A program made the translations under genes and the position numbers. Under the pieces are notes generated by a model, which saw only the letters and a list, made by a program, of their open reading frames with translations, was not told the origin of the DNA and made no database searches. A DNA stretch of 64,000 nucleotides from Cytophagales bacterium UBA2561 (GTDB lineage Bacteria; Bacteroidota; Bacteroidia; Cytophagales; Thermoflexibacteraceae): the NCBI GenBank assembly GCA_002340355.1, contig DDLX01000040.1:186001-250000 (forward strand), read 5' to 3'. Below are positions 53,616-61,594 of this stretch, in pieces. Position 1 is the first letter of the stretch, and every line of letters starts with the position of its first letter.

Positions 53616-54437
53616 ATGAATAAAATTTGTTTCATTCTATTATTATTTTTTCTCAAAGGTACAAACGGATATTCCCAAATCGTGGATACTCTCATTAAAG
53701 TAAATGATCATCAATTACATTTTAAAGTTATCCAAGGAAATGGTACACCTATTCTTTTTGAGTCTGGTAATGGTGATGATGGTTCTGTATGGGAGCCTCT
53801 TCTGCAAGATATTCATCAACAAACAGGGGCTACATTAATCACTTATGACAGAGCAGGTTTAGGTAAAAGCGGAATTGATACAACCCAGATTTCCTTTAAA
53901 AATGAAGCTAAAAACTTGAAAAAAGCATTACGAAAGTTAGGATACCAACAAAATTATTTTCTGGTTGCTCATTCCTTTGGTAGTTTCTATGCTTCCGAAT
54001 TTTCTCAAATAAATAGAAATCGAATAACTGGAGCGGTGTTTATTGATGTTACAACTCCTTGTAACTTTACCTTTGAATATGCTTCCAAAGTAAAAAAATC
54101 CATATCAGCCCAGAATTGGCAGTTAATCAAACAATATAAAGCAGGGCTATATTATGTACTGATCAGGTTTCCTGAAATTTCAAAATATATGTCAGAGCGA
54201 TTTATCTCAGCTTCAATTCCTTTGACATTAATTGCGGCTGGCATTCACCAACCAACTGCAGAAATTGGAGAAACCGAACAAGATATAATAAACATGGAAA
54301 ATTGTTTAAAAGAATTTGGCAATCTTCCCAATCATAAATATGTGTTAGCTCCTAACACAGCGCATAAAGTTTGGAAAAAAAATCCTGAACTTGTGATCAA
54401 AGAAATAATAACACTTTACAAACAAACTTCAAAATAA
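53616..54437 (+). CDS. Secreted alpha/beta hydrolase
   Basis: 273 residues. Signal peptide (ICFILLLFFLKGTNGYSQ), then an alpha/beta-hydrolase fold: ILFESGNGDDGSVWEPLLQD (oxyanion region), YDRAGLGKSG (about 88-97), the nucleophile elbow VAHSFGSF (Ser about 123) and the catalytic His in PNTAHKVWKKNP near the end. Aspartate is probably in FIDVTTP. Substrate unknown. It is about 100 bp from the arsR cluster, with its own leader. Confidence 0.82.
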   Translation: MNKICFILLLFFLKGTNGYSQIVDTLIKVNDHQLHFKVIQGNGTPILFESGNGDDGSVWEPLLQDIHQQTGATLITYDRAGLGKSGIDTTQISFKNEAKNLKKALRKLGYQQNYFLVAHSFGSFYASEFSQINRNRITGAVFIDVTTPCNFTFEYASKVKKSISAQNWQLIKQYKAGLYYVLIRFPEISKYMSERFISASIPLTLIAAGIHQPTAEIGETEQDIINMENCLKEFGNLPNHKYVLAPNTAHKVWKKNPELVIKEIITLYKQTSK

Positions 54438-54514
54438 TTTAGGACATAACACAAAAACCTAATTTTTATAAATAATCTAAAAATAAGTCCAATAATCTCT
54501 TAAAATAAAATCTT

Positions 54515-54530
54515 ATCGTATATTTGCGAT
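54515..54530 (+). promoter_or_regulatory. Operator 1 overlapping the arsR promoter
   Basis: ATCG-TATATTTG-CGAT: inverted ATCG/CGAT arms eight bases apart, with the TATATTTG -7 box (54519-54526) as the spacer. The ArsR protein bound here would cover the promoter. It is only 6 bp before the arsR ATG. Confidence 0.7.
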
Positions 54531-54535
54531 TAAGT

Positions 54536-54841
54536 ATGAGACCAACAAAAGAAAATATCAATTACTCTAATGAATCAGTAGAGTTGGCTAAGCTGGCAAA
54601 GGCATTATCGCATCCTGTGCGTATTGCTATTTTGGATGAGTTGCGTTCGCATTCTTGTTGTTATACAGGAGATTTAACTGAAAAATTTCCTTTGGCTCAA
54701 TCGACTATTTCACAACATTTGAAAGAATTAAAAAATGCTGGATTGATTCAAGGTGAATTAAATCCTCCTAAGATCAAATATTGCATCAATATAGAAAATT
54801 GGAAGAGAGCTAAGAAAACATTTTCTCAATTTTTCGATTAA
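54536..54841 (+). CDS. arsR: ArsR-family repressor
   Basis: 101 residues. Winged-helix protein with LAKALSHPVRIAILDELRSHSCCYTGDL (in parts, about 20-47): the adjacent cysteines CC in the DNA-recognition side are the likely As(III)/metal ligands. AQSTISQHLKELKNAGLIQG is the recognition helix. It heads an arsR-E-F-G series and probably represses it until arsenic binds; specificity is inferred from context. Start ATG at 54536 sits just after the promoter box. Confidence 0.88.
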   Translation: MRPTKENINYSNESVELAKLAKALSHPVRIAILDELRSHSCCYTGDLTEKFPLAQSTISQHLKELKNAGLIQGELNPPKIKYCINIENWKRAKKTFSQFFD

Positions 54842-54860
54842 AATTTTTTTCACATAAATC

Positions 54861-54876
54861 ATCGTTTGTTTACGAT
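54861..54876 (+). promoter_or_regulatory. Operator 2 before the thioredoxin-like gene
   Basis: ATCG-TTTGTTTA-CGAT: the same ATCG-N8-CGAT layout as operator 1, 19 bp after the arsR stop and 19 bp before the arsE-like ATG. A second repressor site would let the downstream genes be controlled on their own. Confidence 0.68.
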
Positions 54877-54895
54877 ATACATAACATAAAAAATT

Positions 54896-55132
54896 ATGAC
54901 TAAAACAATTAAAATCTTAGGCACTGGCTGCCCAAAATGTAAGACCGTAACGACTCTAGTTGAAGAAGTGGTTAATGAGCAAAATATAGAAGCTACCATT
55001 GAGAAAGTAGAAGACATCATGAAAATTATGGAGTATAATGTCATGACTACTCCCGCTGTGGTGATTGATGATGAAATAAAAATCAAAGGTCGAATCCCAA
55101 GCAAAACGGAATTAGTATCCTTACTGAAATAA
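54896..55132 (+). CDS. Small thioredoxin-fold protein, ArsE-like
   Basis: 78 residues. KILGTGCPKCKT (6-17) carries a CxxC disulfide, and the rest (YNVMTTPAVVIDDEIKIKGR with the cis-proline TP) is a compact thioredoxin fold of the TM0996/MTH895 kind. Such proteins are found in Bacteroides arsenic operons (arsE), where they are thought to give reducing equivalents to ArsF. It is 54 bp after arsR, with its own operator. The next gene of the series is 206 bp on, because a MITE lies between. Confidence 0.8.
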   Translation: MTKTIKILGTGCPKCKTVTTLVEEVVNEQNIEATIEKVEDIMKIMEYNVMTTPAVVIDDEIKIKGRIPSKTELVSLLK

Positions 55133-55147
55133 GGAACATTCCTTATA

Positions 55148-55253
55148 CAATAGTTCGTAAGTTTTTTGTTAATATGATTTGATGAAAATCAATATTTTAA
55201 TCCCCTAAAAGTTTAAAACTATTGGAGGATTAGGTCAAACTTACAAACTATTG
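55148..55253. mobile_element. MITE, family with CAATAGTTCGTAAG ends (copy 2)
   Basis: CAATAGTTCGTAAG (55148-55161) and CTTACAAACTATTG (to 55253) are terminal inverted repeats. The target TTATA is duplicated at 55143-55147 and 55254-55258. At 106 bp it is shorter than copy 1 and lacks the TTTGCAAA palindrome. It separates the arsE-like and arsF-like genes and may influence their co-transcription. Confidence 0.85.
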
Positions 55254-55338
55254 TTATAGTAACTAATCAGTTATTTAATTGAATATTACATTTTACTATT
55301 TTACCTTAAAATATATCACTTTTAAATCCCAAAAAGTC

Positions 55339-55773
55339 ATGAAGCTAATTAAAATTTTGAGTATGTCTCTGCTATTTTGTTTGTTTGCTTTTATAGGTAA
55401 AGCCCAAAATACTACACTAGGAAACACCGCTAAATCAAATCAAATAGAAGTGATTGACTTTCATTCAACTCATCGCTGTTTCACTTGTAATGCCATTGAA
55501 AAGCACACCAAATACACATTAGATACCTACTTTCAGAAGGAATTAGAGGAAGGAAAAATTGTTTTTAAGGTGATTAATGTTGATGATGAAAAGAATTATA
55601 CGATTAGTGAAAAATTTAAAGCTTCTGGAACAGCACTATTCCTAAATATAACCCAAAATGGAAAAGAAAAAGCCATTGATCTGACCAATTTTGCGTTTAT
55701 GAAAGGAAAAGATAAGACGGCTTTCTCAGAACAATTGAAATCCAAAATTGAAGTAGAATTAAATAATTTATAA
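55339..55773 (+). CDS. Thioredoxin-fold ArsF-like protein
   Basis: 144 residues from the ATG at 55339, with a signal peptide (ILSMSLLFCLFAFIGKAQ). The motif FHSTHRCFTCNAIEKHT (about 48-64) carries CxxC, and ALFLNITQNGKEKAIDLTNF follows. This matches the ArsF (nitrophenyl-compound reductase subunit) group, which works with ArsE and ArsG in reduction or export of organoarsenicals. Its stop overlaps the ATG of the following gene by one base (TAATG), so translation is coupled. Confidence 0.82.
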   Translation: MKLIKILSMSLLFCLFAFIGKAQNTTLGNTAKSNQIEVIDFHSTHRCFTCNAIEKHTKYTLDTYFQKELEEGKIVFKVINVDDEKNYTISEKFKASGTALFLNITQNGKEKAIDLTNFAFMKGKDKTAFSEQLKSKIEVELNNL

Positions 55774-56480
55774 TGGAATTTCTACAATCAATTTTAGAAA
55801 ACTACAATTTTCCGATTTTATCCGCCCTGATACTTGGACTAATGACTGCCATTAGTCCATGTCCTTTAGCTACAAATATTACGGCTACGGCTTTCATTTC
55901 CAAAAATATTACTAACAAGAAAAAAGTATTCTTAAATGGTATTGTCTATGCTTTGGGTAGAGCATGTAGTTATACCTTAATTGGATTCGTACTTTATTTT
56001 GGAGCTAGTAAGTTTCATATTGCCCGCTTTTTTAATCAAAATGGAGAGAAATATTTAAGTATCTTATTAATCGTAATTGGTTTATCCATGATTGGAATAA
56101 TCAAGTTCTCTTTCCTAGAAAAATTAAATCTACAAGCTAATCTATCAGAAAAGCTTAAAGATAAAGGACTATTAGGCAGCTTCTTAATTGGAGTAGTGTT
56201 TGCCTTGGCATTTTGTCCGTATAGCGGTGCCTTATTTTTCGGAATGCTTATCCCAATGACTATTTCTGCTATAGACGGACTATACTTACCTGTTATTTTT
56301 GCTTTAGGGACGGCTTTACCCGTTATTTTGTTTACTTATTTATTGGCATTTGCTACCAGTCAAATCGGTATTTTTTATTCTAAAATTGCAAAAGTAGAAA
56401 AGGTTATGCGTTGGATTGCAGGCATTGTTTTTATTCTTACGGGATTATACTACGCCTTTATCTTTCTAGGTTTTATTTAG
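55773..56480 (+). CDS. ArsG-like inner-membrane thiol transporter
   Basis: 235 residues with about six membrane helices of the DsbD/CcdA type. MTAISPCPLATNITATAFIS (about 23-42) and VFALAFCPYSGALFFGML (about 146-163) carry the paired cysteines that relay electrons across the membrane. Family members linked to arsEFG are labelled aromatic arsenical permeases. Overlaps the arsF-like stop by one base. It is the last gene of the cluster; a MITE lies 87 bp downstream. Confidence 0.82.
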   Translation: MEFLQSILENYNFPILSALILGLMTAISPCPLATNITATAFISKNITNKKKVFLNGIVYALGRACSYTLIGFVLYFGASKFHIARFFNQNGEKYLSILLIVIGLSMIGIIKFSFLEKLNLQANLSEKLKDKGLLGSFLIGVVFALAFCPYSGALFFGMLIPMTISAIDGLYLPVIFALGTALPVILFTYLLAFATSQIGIFYSKIAKVEKVMRWIAGIVFILTGLYYAFIFLGFI

Positions 56481-56567
56481 GCAATTTTTGTGTCAAAATA
56501 TCTGAAAAGGAACAAAAGACATAGAAAAGTTATTTTTAGAGCTGGAATATTTCACTTATACTTGAAT

Positions 56568-56742
56568 TTACTCTACCTTACTAAAATTTTATTGATTTAC
56601 AAATTACTGATTATCAATTAGATTAAATCAAATTTAATTTTTCCATAGCGGTGGGTTTGCAAATCCACCTCAATAAACAAAGATTTTTAAATAATTTTAA
56701 TACTAAATATATTTTATAAATCATTTTTAGTAGAATAGAGTA
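56568..56742. mobile_element. MITE, family with TACTCTACC ends and 8-bp target duplication (copy 3)
   Basis: TACTCTACCTTACTAAAAT (left) and ATTTTTAGTAGAATAGAGTA (right) are terminal inverted repeats. The flanks both read ACTTGAAT (56560-56567 and 56743-56750), an exact 8-bp target duplication. The interior resembles copy 1 closely: TTGATTTACAAAT, TTTTTCCATAGCGGTGGG, then TTTGCAAATCCACC, then TTAATACTAAATATATTTTA. The longest of the three copies. Confidence 0.88.
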
Positions 56743-56849
56743 ACTTGAATCTATAATCAGATAAGTGATCATTTCAAAAATCCAGACTGAATTTGACTTA
56801 AAACCAAACATCTACTAAAATCAGAGTGTTTTATAGAAAAAATTTCCTA

Positions 56850-57431
56850 ATGAATAACTACGTAAATATATATACAGAAGCTGTTCCGAATCCTAATTCA
56901 CTAAAATTTGTGGTCAATTCGATGCTCACTAGTCCCAACTCCGCAGGAAGAGATTACGCCAAAGCAGACGAAACTACAGATTCACCATTAGCAGAAGAAT
57001 TGTTCAAATACGAGTTCACGAAACGAATTTTTATTGCCAAAAATTTTATTACACTTACCAAACCTAATGGCATTGAGTGGGATGAAATTACGCCTATCGT
57101 TCGAAATTTCCTCAAAAATTATCTTGAAGAAGGCTCTCCTATTTTTTCAGATGATGCTTCTACAAATTCAGAAATTAATCCTGATGATTCGGAAGTGGTC
57201 AAAAAAATCAAAGGTATTTTGGATGAATATGTTCGCCCGGCTATCGAAGGGGATGGTGGTGCCATTACATTTCATTCTTTTGATGAGGAAAAAGGCATTG
57301 TACAGGTTAATCTAGAAGGAGCGTGTAGTGGGTGTCCCTCCTCCACGATTACACTCAAAGCAGGCATTGAAAATTTATTAAAACGAATGCTTCCTAATCA
57401 AATCACGGAGGTTGTTGCTCAAGGAATTTAA
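56850..57431 (+). CDS. nfuA: NifU-family iron-sulfur carrier (Nfu)
   Basis: 193 residues. The N-terminal Nfu_N domain (TEAVPNPNSLKFVVN, about 7-21; FTKRIFIAKNFITLTKPNGIEWDEI, read in pieces) is followed by a C-terminal NifU-like domain with the CxxC iron-sulfur site GACSGCPSSTITLKAGIENLL (as GACSGCPSS, about 164-172). Delivers Fe-S clusters to target proteins. ATG at 56850 gives the usual Nfu start. Symbol by family and not by genetic proof. Confidence 0.9.
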   Translation: MNNYVNIYTEAVPNPNSLKFVVNSMLTSPNSAGRDYAKADETTDSPLAEELFKYEFTKRIFIAKNFITLTKPNGIEWDEITPIVRNFLKNYLEEGSPIFSDDASTNSEINPDDSEVVKKIKGILDEYVRPAIEGDGGAITFHSFDEEKGIVQVNLEGACSGCPSSTITLKAGIENLLKRMLPNQITEVVAQGI

Positions 57432-57475
57432 TTTTTGGAATAACTAAGATTTTTCTACAACCATTCCTTATTTTC

Positions 57476-57510
57476 TAACTCTCCAAGTCTTTAGAATATT
57501 TGGAGAGTTA
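57476..57510 (+). terminator. Terminator of the nfu gene
   Basis: TAACTCTCCAA (57476-57486) and TTTGGAGAGTTA (57499-57510) form a 10-11-bp stem followed by an AT-rich tail. It starts 45 bp past the stop. Confidence 0.7.
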
Positions 57511-57690
57511 AATTCATAAACCTTACCTACAAAATCTTTTAAGCAACCTCTTAATACTCACAAAAATTTTTCGATAAACAAATAATGCTTATCTGTCATA
57601 TTTGTTAAACTTTATATCTTTCTAAAAAATGACATAAAATCTTCGAAAAATAGTGCATGAATTTGCATCATAAGTATTCGGTGATTACCA

Positions 57691-58824
57691 TTGTGTCCAA
57701 ATTTGTGCTATCAAGATCAAACAGAAATATTGGAACACAAGACATATTATTATCCCCAAAAATTTGAACTGGAAAATGGCAAAACCTTGCCTGAATTTGA
57801 ACTAGTGTACCACACATGGGGAACATTCGATCCCCAAAAAAATAATGTAGTTTGGATTTGTCATGCTCTTACAGGCAACGCCGACCCTTCGGATTGGTGG
57901 AAAGGCTTAGTTGGAGAAAATGACTTATTTAATCCCAAAGACTATTTTATTATTTGTGCTAATGTATTAGGATCTCCTTATGGTTCGACGAGTCCACTAA
58001 GTATTAATCCCGAAACCCAACAGAAATATTATACAGAGTTTCCCGCTGTCACGATTCGAGATATGGTACGAGCCTTTGACTTATTACGTAAAGAGCTGGG
58101 AATTGAAAGAATTTATATGGGTTTAGGGGGTTCTTTAGGTGGACAACAAGTCGTAGAATGGGCAATTATGCAACCTGATATCTTTGATAATCTGGTATTA
58201 ATGGCAACAAATGCACAACATTCACCTTGGGGAATTGCCTTCAACGAAACCCAACGTATGGCAATTTATGCTGATCCTACATGGAACGAACATCGGGATG
58301 ATGCAGGACAAGCAGGACTTGAAGCGGCTCGTGCTACAGCGCTACTTTCGTATCGAACTTACGAAATGTATGAATTAGCACAGAAAGAACAAACTCATGA
58401 GAAATTAGCTGATTACAAAGCTTCTAGTTATCAACGTTATCAAGGTTTAAAGTTAGTCAATCGTTTTAATGTGCATTGTTATCTCACCTTAGCCAATGCA
58501 ATGGACTCACATAATGTTGCACGCGGACGAGGCTCAATTCAGAATGCTTTACGTCAAGTCAAAGCTCGTACTCAAGTCATTGGCGTAACCACAGATATGC
58601 TTTTCCCGATTCCTGAACAACGCACTTTGACCGAACATATTCCGAATGCCCGATTAGTCGAGATTCATTCTCGTTATGGGCATGATGGCTTTTTGGTTGA
58701 AACTCCTAGTCTTACCGATGTGATTGGTAAATTTATGGAAGACTATGTCCCTCTTGCTTTTGTCCGTTCCAATGATCATAAAGTAGTAGTCGATTACAGC
58801 AAACCCAAAATACCTCAAAAATAG
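57691..58824 (+). CDS. metX: Homoserine O-acetyltransferase
   Basis: Up to 377 residues. It transfers acetyl from acetyl-CoA to homoserine for methionine synthesis. An alpha/beta-hydrolase fold with YHTWGTFDPQKNNVVWICHA (in pieces, about 40-59), nucleophile elbow GLGGSLGGQQVVEWA (about 144-158), DMLFP with the catalytic Asp (about 308-312) and GHDGFL with His (about 340-345). There is no in-frame ATG before the conserved start; the frame begins after a stop with TTG at 57691, and TTG 57730 is also possible. No other met genes are adjacent and no SAM riboswitch was seen. Confidence 0.92.
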   Translation: MCPNLCYQDQTEILEHKTYYYPQKFELENGKTLPEFELVYHTWGTFDPQKNNVVWICHALTGNADPSDWWKGLVGENDLFNPKDYFIICANVLGSPYGSTSPLSINPETQQKYYTEFPAVTIRDMVRAFDLLRKELGIERIYMGLGGSLGGQQVVEWAIMQPDIFDNLVLMATNAQHSPWGIAFNETQRMAIYADPTWNEHRDDAGQAGLEAARATALLSYRTYEMYELAQKEQTHEKLADYKASSYQRYQGLKLVNRFNVHCYLTLANAMDSHNVARGRGSIQNALRQVKARTQVIGVTTDMLFPIPEQRTLTEHIPNARLVEIHSRYGHDGFLVETPSLTDVIGKFMEDYVPLAFVRSNDHKVVVDYSKPKIPQK

Positions 58825-58881
58825 GGTTTTAGTTCAGAAAGAAAATAAATTAAGGATTCGATAGTTATTAAAGAAATAAAA

Positions 58882-58919
58882 TTAAAGACCTCTCAAATCA
58901 AAACTTGACAGGTCTTTAA
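58882..58919 (+). terminator. Terminator of metX
   Basis: TTAAAGACCTCTCAA and TTGACAGGTCTTTAA pair over about 13 positions (58882-58919), with an AT-rich tail. Confidence 0.75.
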
Positions 58920-58957
58920 ATATCTCAAAAGATTTTTCCTCTAAACTTTTTTGAATA

Positions 58958-60082
58958 ATGTATCAAACCCATAAATTTATTTCATTTGCTACCTTACTTT
59001 GTTTCTTGAGTGGATTTGTTTTCTCTTCTGTGGTTGCTCAAGATTCAAAAGTATTTTATAAACATTTCAAAGGCAAAATCGCAGGAAAACATGAAGTAGT
59101 GATGGATTTAAATCGGCAAGGAGATAAGTTTATAGGTTCATATTATTATACCAAGTATAAAACGCCAATGGCTATTTCGGGTAAAATTCAAGGAAACCAA
59201 ATTCTTTTGAAAGAATATAATCCCAATCGCCAAGCAACAGGCTCATTTATTGGTAAGATTACAGGAAAAACATTCTCAGGAACTTGGAATAATGTTGATA
59301 AAACCAAGTCACTCACCTTCGATTTAACAGAAGATTATTCCGAAAGTGTGTTCTTTGAAATGTACACAACTGAGCAAAGTGAGGATTTACGAAAGAATCT
59401 ACAAAATTCTGCCAAAGCTGACTTGAGCGTAGAATATCTTTATCCGAAAAACTATACTAATTCAGATATCTTACAAAAATTACAATTTCAGTTCAAAGAG
59501 CTAACTTTTGTAGGAAATACGCCTAAGGAGGAAAATCCCACCGAACAATTAAAAAATTATCAAACGAGTTTTTTTGGAACATACCATCAAGATTATAGCG
59601 AAATTTCGGATCAGGATGCACAATCTTATGCTTATAATCAAACAATGGAAATTACGACAGGGATTTTATTCAATGAACGGCAACTATTAACGGCTTATTT
59701 CCAAAATTATCAATATATGGGTGGCGCACATGGAAATAGTAATTCAACTTACAAAGTATTTGATTTACAAACGGGTAAGCCATTAAAATTGAGTGATATT
59801 TTGCAAGATGGTCACGAAACAAAGCTAAGTAAGATGATTGAAAATGAAATCCGAGAACAACTAGAAATCCCTGATAATGAATCTTTAAAAGAATTTGGTT
59901 TATTTGAAAATAGTGTTAAACCGAACCAAAATTTTTACCTTGATCGTTCAGGTATTGGATTTTTTTATAATCGGTACGAACTTGCTGCCTACGTATTTCC
60001 ACCTTTCGATGTTTATATTCCATTTTCAAAAATCAAAGGAATGCTCAAGACCGAAGGAGTTATAAAACGCTTGTTAGATTAG
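58958..60082 (+). CDS. Secreted protein with a C-terminal DUF3298/RsiV-type domain
   Basis: 374 residues. Signal peptide (ISFATLLCFLSGFVFSSVVAQ, cut near 28; read as two pieces). The first part (about 30-130; FIGSYYYTKYKTPMAISGKI) is beta-rich. The C-terminal part carries DUF4163/DUF3298 (PdaC/RsiV-like) features: FQNYQYMGGAHGNSNSTYKV (about 252-271), LDRSGIGFFYNRYELAAYVF and PPFDVYIPFSKIKGML. Relatives bind peptidoglycan or act in the cell envelope. Function here unknown. Confidence 0.75.
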   Translation: MYQTHKFISFATLLCFLSGFVFSSVVAQDSKVFYKHFKGKIAGKHEVVMDLNRQGDKFIGSYYYTKYKTPMAISGKIQGNQILLKEYNPNRQATGSFIGKITGKTFSGTWNNVDKTKSLTFDLTEDYSESVFFEMYTTEQSEDLRKNLQNSAKADLSVEYLYPKNYTNSDILQKLQFQFKELTFVGNTPKEENPTEQLKNYQTSFFGTYHQDYSEISDQDAQSYAYNQTMEITTGILFNERQLLTAYFQNYQYMGGAHGNSNSTYKVFDLQTGKPLKLSDILQDGHETKLSKMIENEIREQLEIPDNESLKEFGLFENSVKPNQNFYLDRSGIGFFYNRYELAAYVFPPFDVYIPFSKIKGMLKTEGVIKRLLD

Positions 60083-60233
60083 CTCAGCTTCATTTTGAAT
60101 AATTGATTTTCAGTATTTTAATTCTATTAAAAAGTATAATTTTGAGTGAATTAAGATAAATTTAGATTTTAGAGCGCAAATTTCTTACGATACTAAAAAA
60201 AGAAGATACCGAAAAATCCTACTTAAAATCCTT

Positions 60234-60241
60234 TAATTTTG
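60234..60241 (+). promoter_or_regulatory. -7 box (TAATTTTG) for the methyltransferase gene
   Basis: An exact TAnnTTTG match 36 bp before the ATG at 60277. The -33 region is not clear. Confidence 0.4.
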
Positions 60242-60276
60242 CACTTCATTTTTAAGCTTCAAAAAACGGAAATGCG

Positions 60277-61056
60277 ATGGAAGAAATGATTAAGACGACA
60301 GAAGTCACCTCTTACGAAATCGAAAGCGATAACGTCCTGAATCAACGCCTCTTTTTTGCCTATAAAACTTCTGCGGAACAAACTTCAGGAAAAATGCTGG
60401 AAGTGGGCTGTGGAGCAGGCAAAGGTTTGGAAGTTTTTCCTGCGTATTGCGACCATTATACTGCCATCGACAAAAACCCTAAACTTATTGATTATCTGGG
60501 AAATAAATACCCTGATTATACCTTTATCAACCGCCGAATTCCACCCTTCGAAGGAATCCCCGACAATACATTTGATACTGTTGTTACCCAACAAGTCATT
60601 GAGCATATTTCAAATGATGACCTTTTTGTTAAGGAAATTCATCGGGTTTTGAAACCCAACGGTAAGGCAATTATCACTACTCCCAACATTAAATTAACAC
60701 TGACTCGAAATCCTTGGCATGTTCGGGAATATACAGCTTCCGAATTTCGGGAATTGGTCGGAAAATATTTTCAGAAAATTGATCTCAAAGGAGTTCGAGG
60801 AAGCGAGAAAGTCATGGAATATCATGAGGAAAATCGTAAATCCGTAGAAAAAATTACACGTTGGGATATCTTCAATTTTCAATATAATTTACCTCGATTT
60901 TTGTTGCAAATTCCCTATGAAATCCTAAATCGACTAAATAGGAATCGACTATTAGACCAAGATTCTGAACTCGTTAAAAGTGTAACTTTAGCTGATTTTT
61001 CATTGGATGATGATCCTGAAAAATGTCTTGATTTGTATTGTATTCTTACTAAGTGA
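60277..61056 (+). CDS. Class I SAM-dependent methyltransferase
   Basis: 259 residues and cytoplasmic. Motif I LEVGCGAGKGLEVF (about 37-50), motif II-like AIDKNPKLIDYLG (about 62-74), motif IV TVVTQQVIEHI (about 108-118) and post-motif RVLKPNGKAIITTPN (about 130-144) define a methyltransf_11-like fold. Helical C-terminus. The substrate (small molecule, lipid or cell-wall sugar) is unknown. Monocistronic. Confidence 0.85.
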   Translation: MEEMIKTTEVTSYEIESDNVLNQRLFFAYKTSAEQTSGKMLEVGCGAGKGLEVFPAYCDHYTAIDKNPKLIDYLGNKYPDYTFINRRIPPFEGIPDNTFDTVVTQQVIEHISNDDLFVKEIHRVLKPNGKAIITTPNIKLTLTRNPWHVREYTASEFRELVGKYFQKIDLKGVRGSEKVMEYHEENRKSVEKITRWDIFNFQYNLPRFLLQIPYEILNRLNRNRLLDQDSELVKSVTLADFSLDDDPEKCLDLYCILTK

Positions 61057-61173
61057 TCCTCTATCAAGTAGAATTTAGTAACAAATAAGATAAAACCTGA
61101 CTTATTAAAAGTTGTAAGTTTTGACAATTGTAGTATCTGTTATTGGCTAAGAAAGTAAAAATAAAAAATTACC

Positions 61174-61569
61174 ATGATAAGTCAACGAGTTCTCTTCTGG
61201 AGTCTATTCATCATTATTCCAAACTTAGGTTTAGAGGCGCAAACTCATCTGGAAAGTGAGAAGCTGCAACCCTGTGAAATCTTCCAAAAAAAGCAACAGT
61301 TCGACCGTCAGGAGCGTTTGGATTTTATTAAAACGAATGTCGGAAAAAACGTAACCGTCTTTATAGTCAAAAGAAAATCCAATAAAATCAAACGACGTTA
61401 TACTGGAAAAATCATGGCGATAGACAATACACTTTCTTTGGATGCCCAAGTCAATGTTTTGGCTATCCAGACCCAAGAAAATAACCAAACTAATTTTCAA
61501 TTTCCTTTGACTAATCATAAAAAATATCGAATTTATCGTACGGAATGTTTAAAAGATAATATTCATTAA
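61174..61569 (+). CDS. Small secreted hypothetical protein
   Basis: 131 residues. Signal peptide (FWSLFIIIPNLGLEAQ, cut near 23) and a basic mature part (KNVTVFIVKRKSNKIKRRYT, KYRIYRTECLKDN). Two cysteines remain (about 33 and 126). I do not recognise the family. It stands 25 bp before the YwqG-like gene and may share its transcript. Confidence 0.6.
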   Translation: MISQRVLFWSLFIIIPNLGLEAQTHLESEKLQPCEIFQKKQQFDRQERLDFIKTNVGKNVTVFIVKRKSNKIKRRYTGKIMAIDNTLSLDAQVNVLAIQTQENNQTNFQFPLTNHKKYRIYRTECLKDNIH

Positions 61570-61594
61570 ATTTTAAATTGATTTTATAAACATA

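Noticed and set aside
57432..57690. Looked for a SAM riboswitch before metX
   Set aside because: Only a terminator for the upstream gene and AT-rich DNA are present; no SAM-I or SAM-II core.
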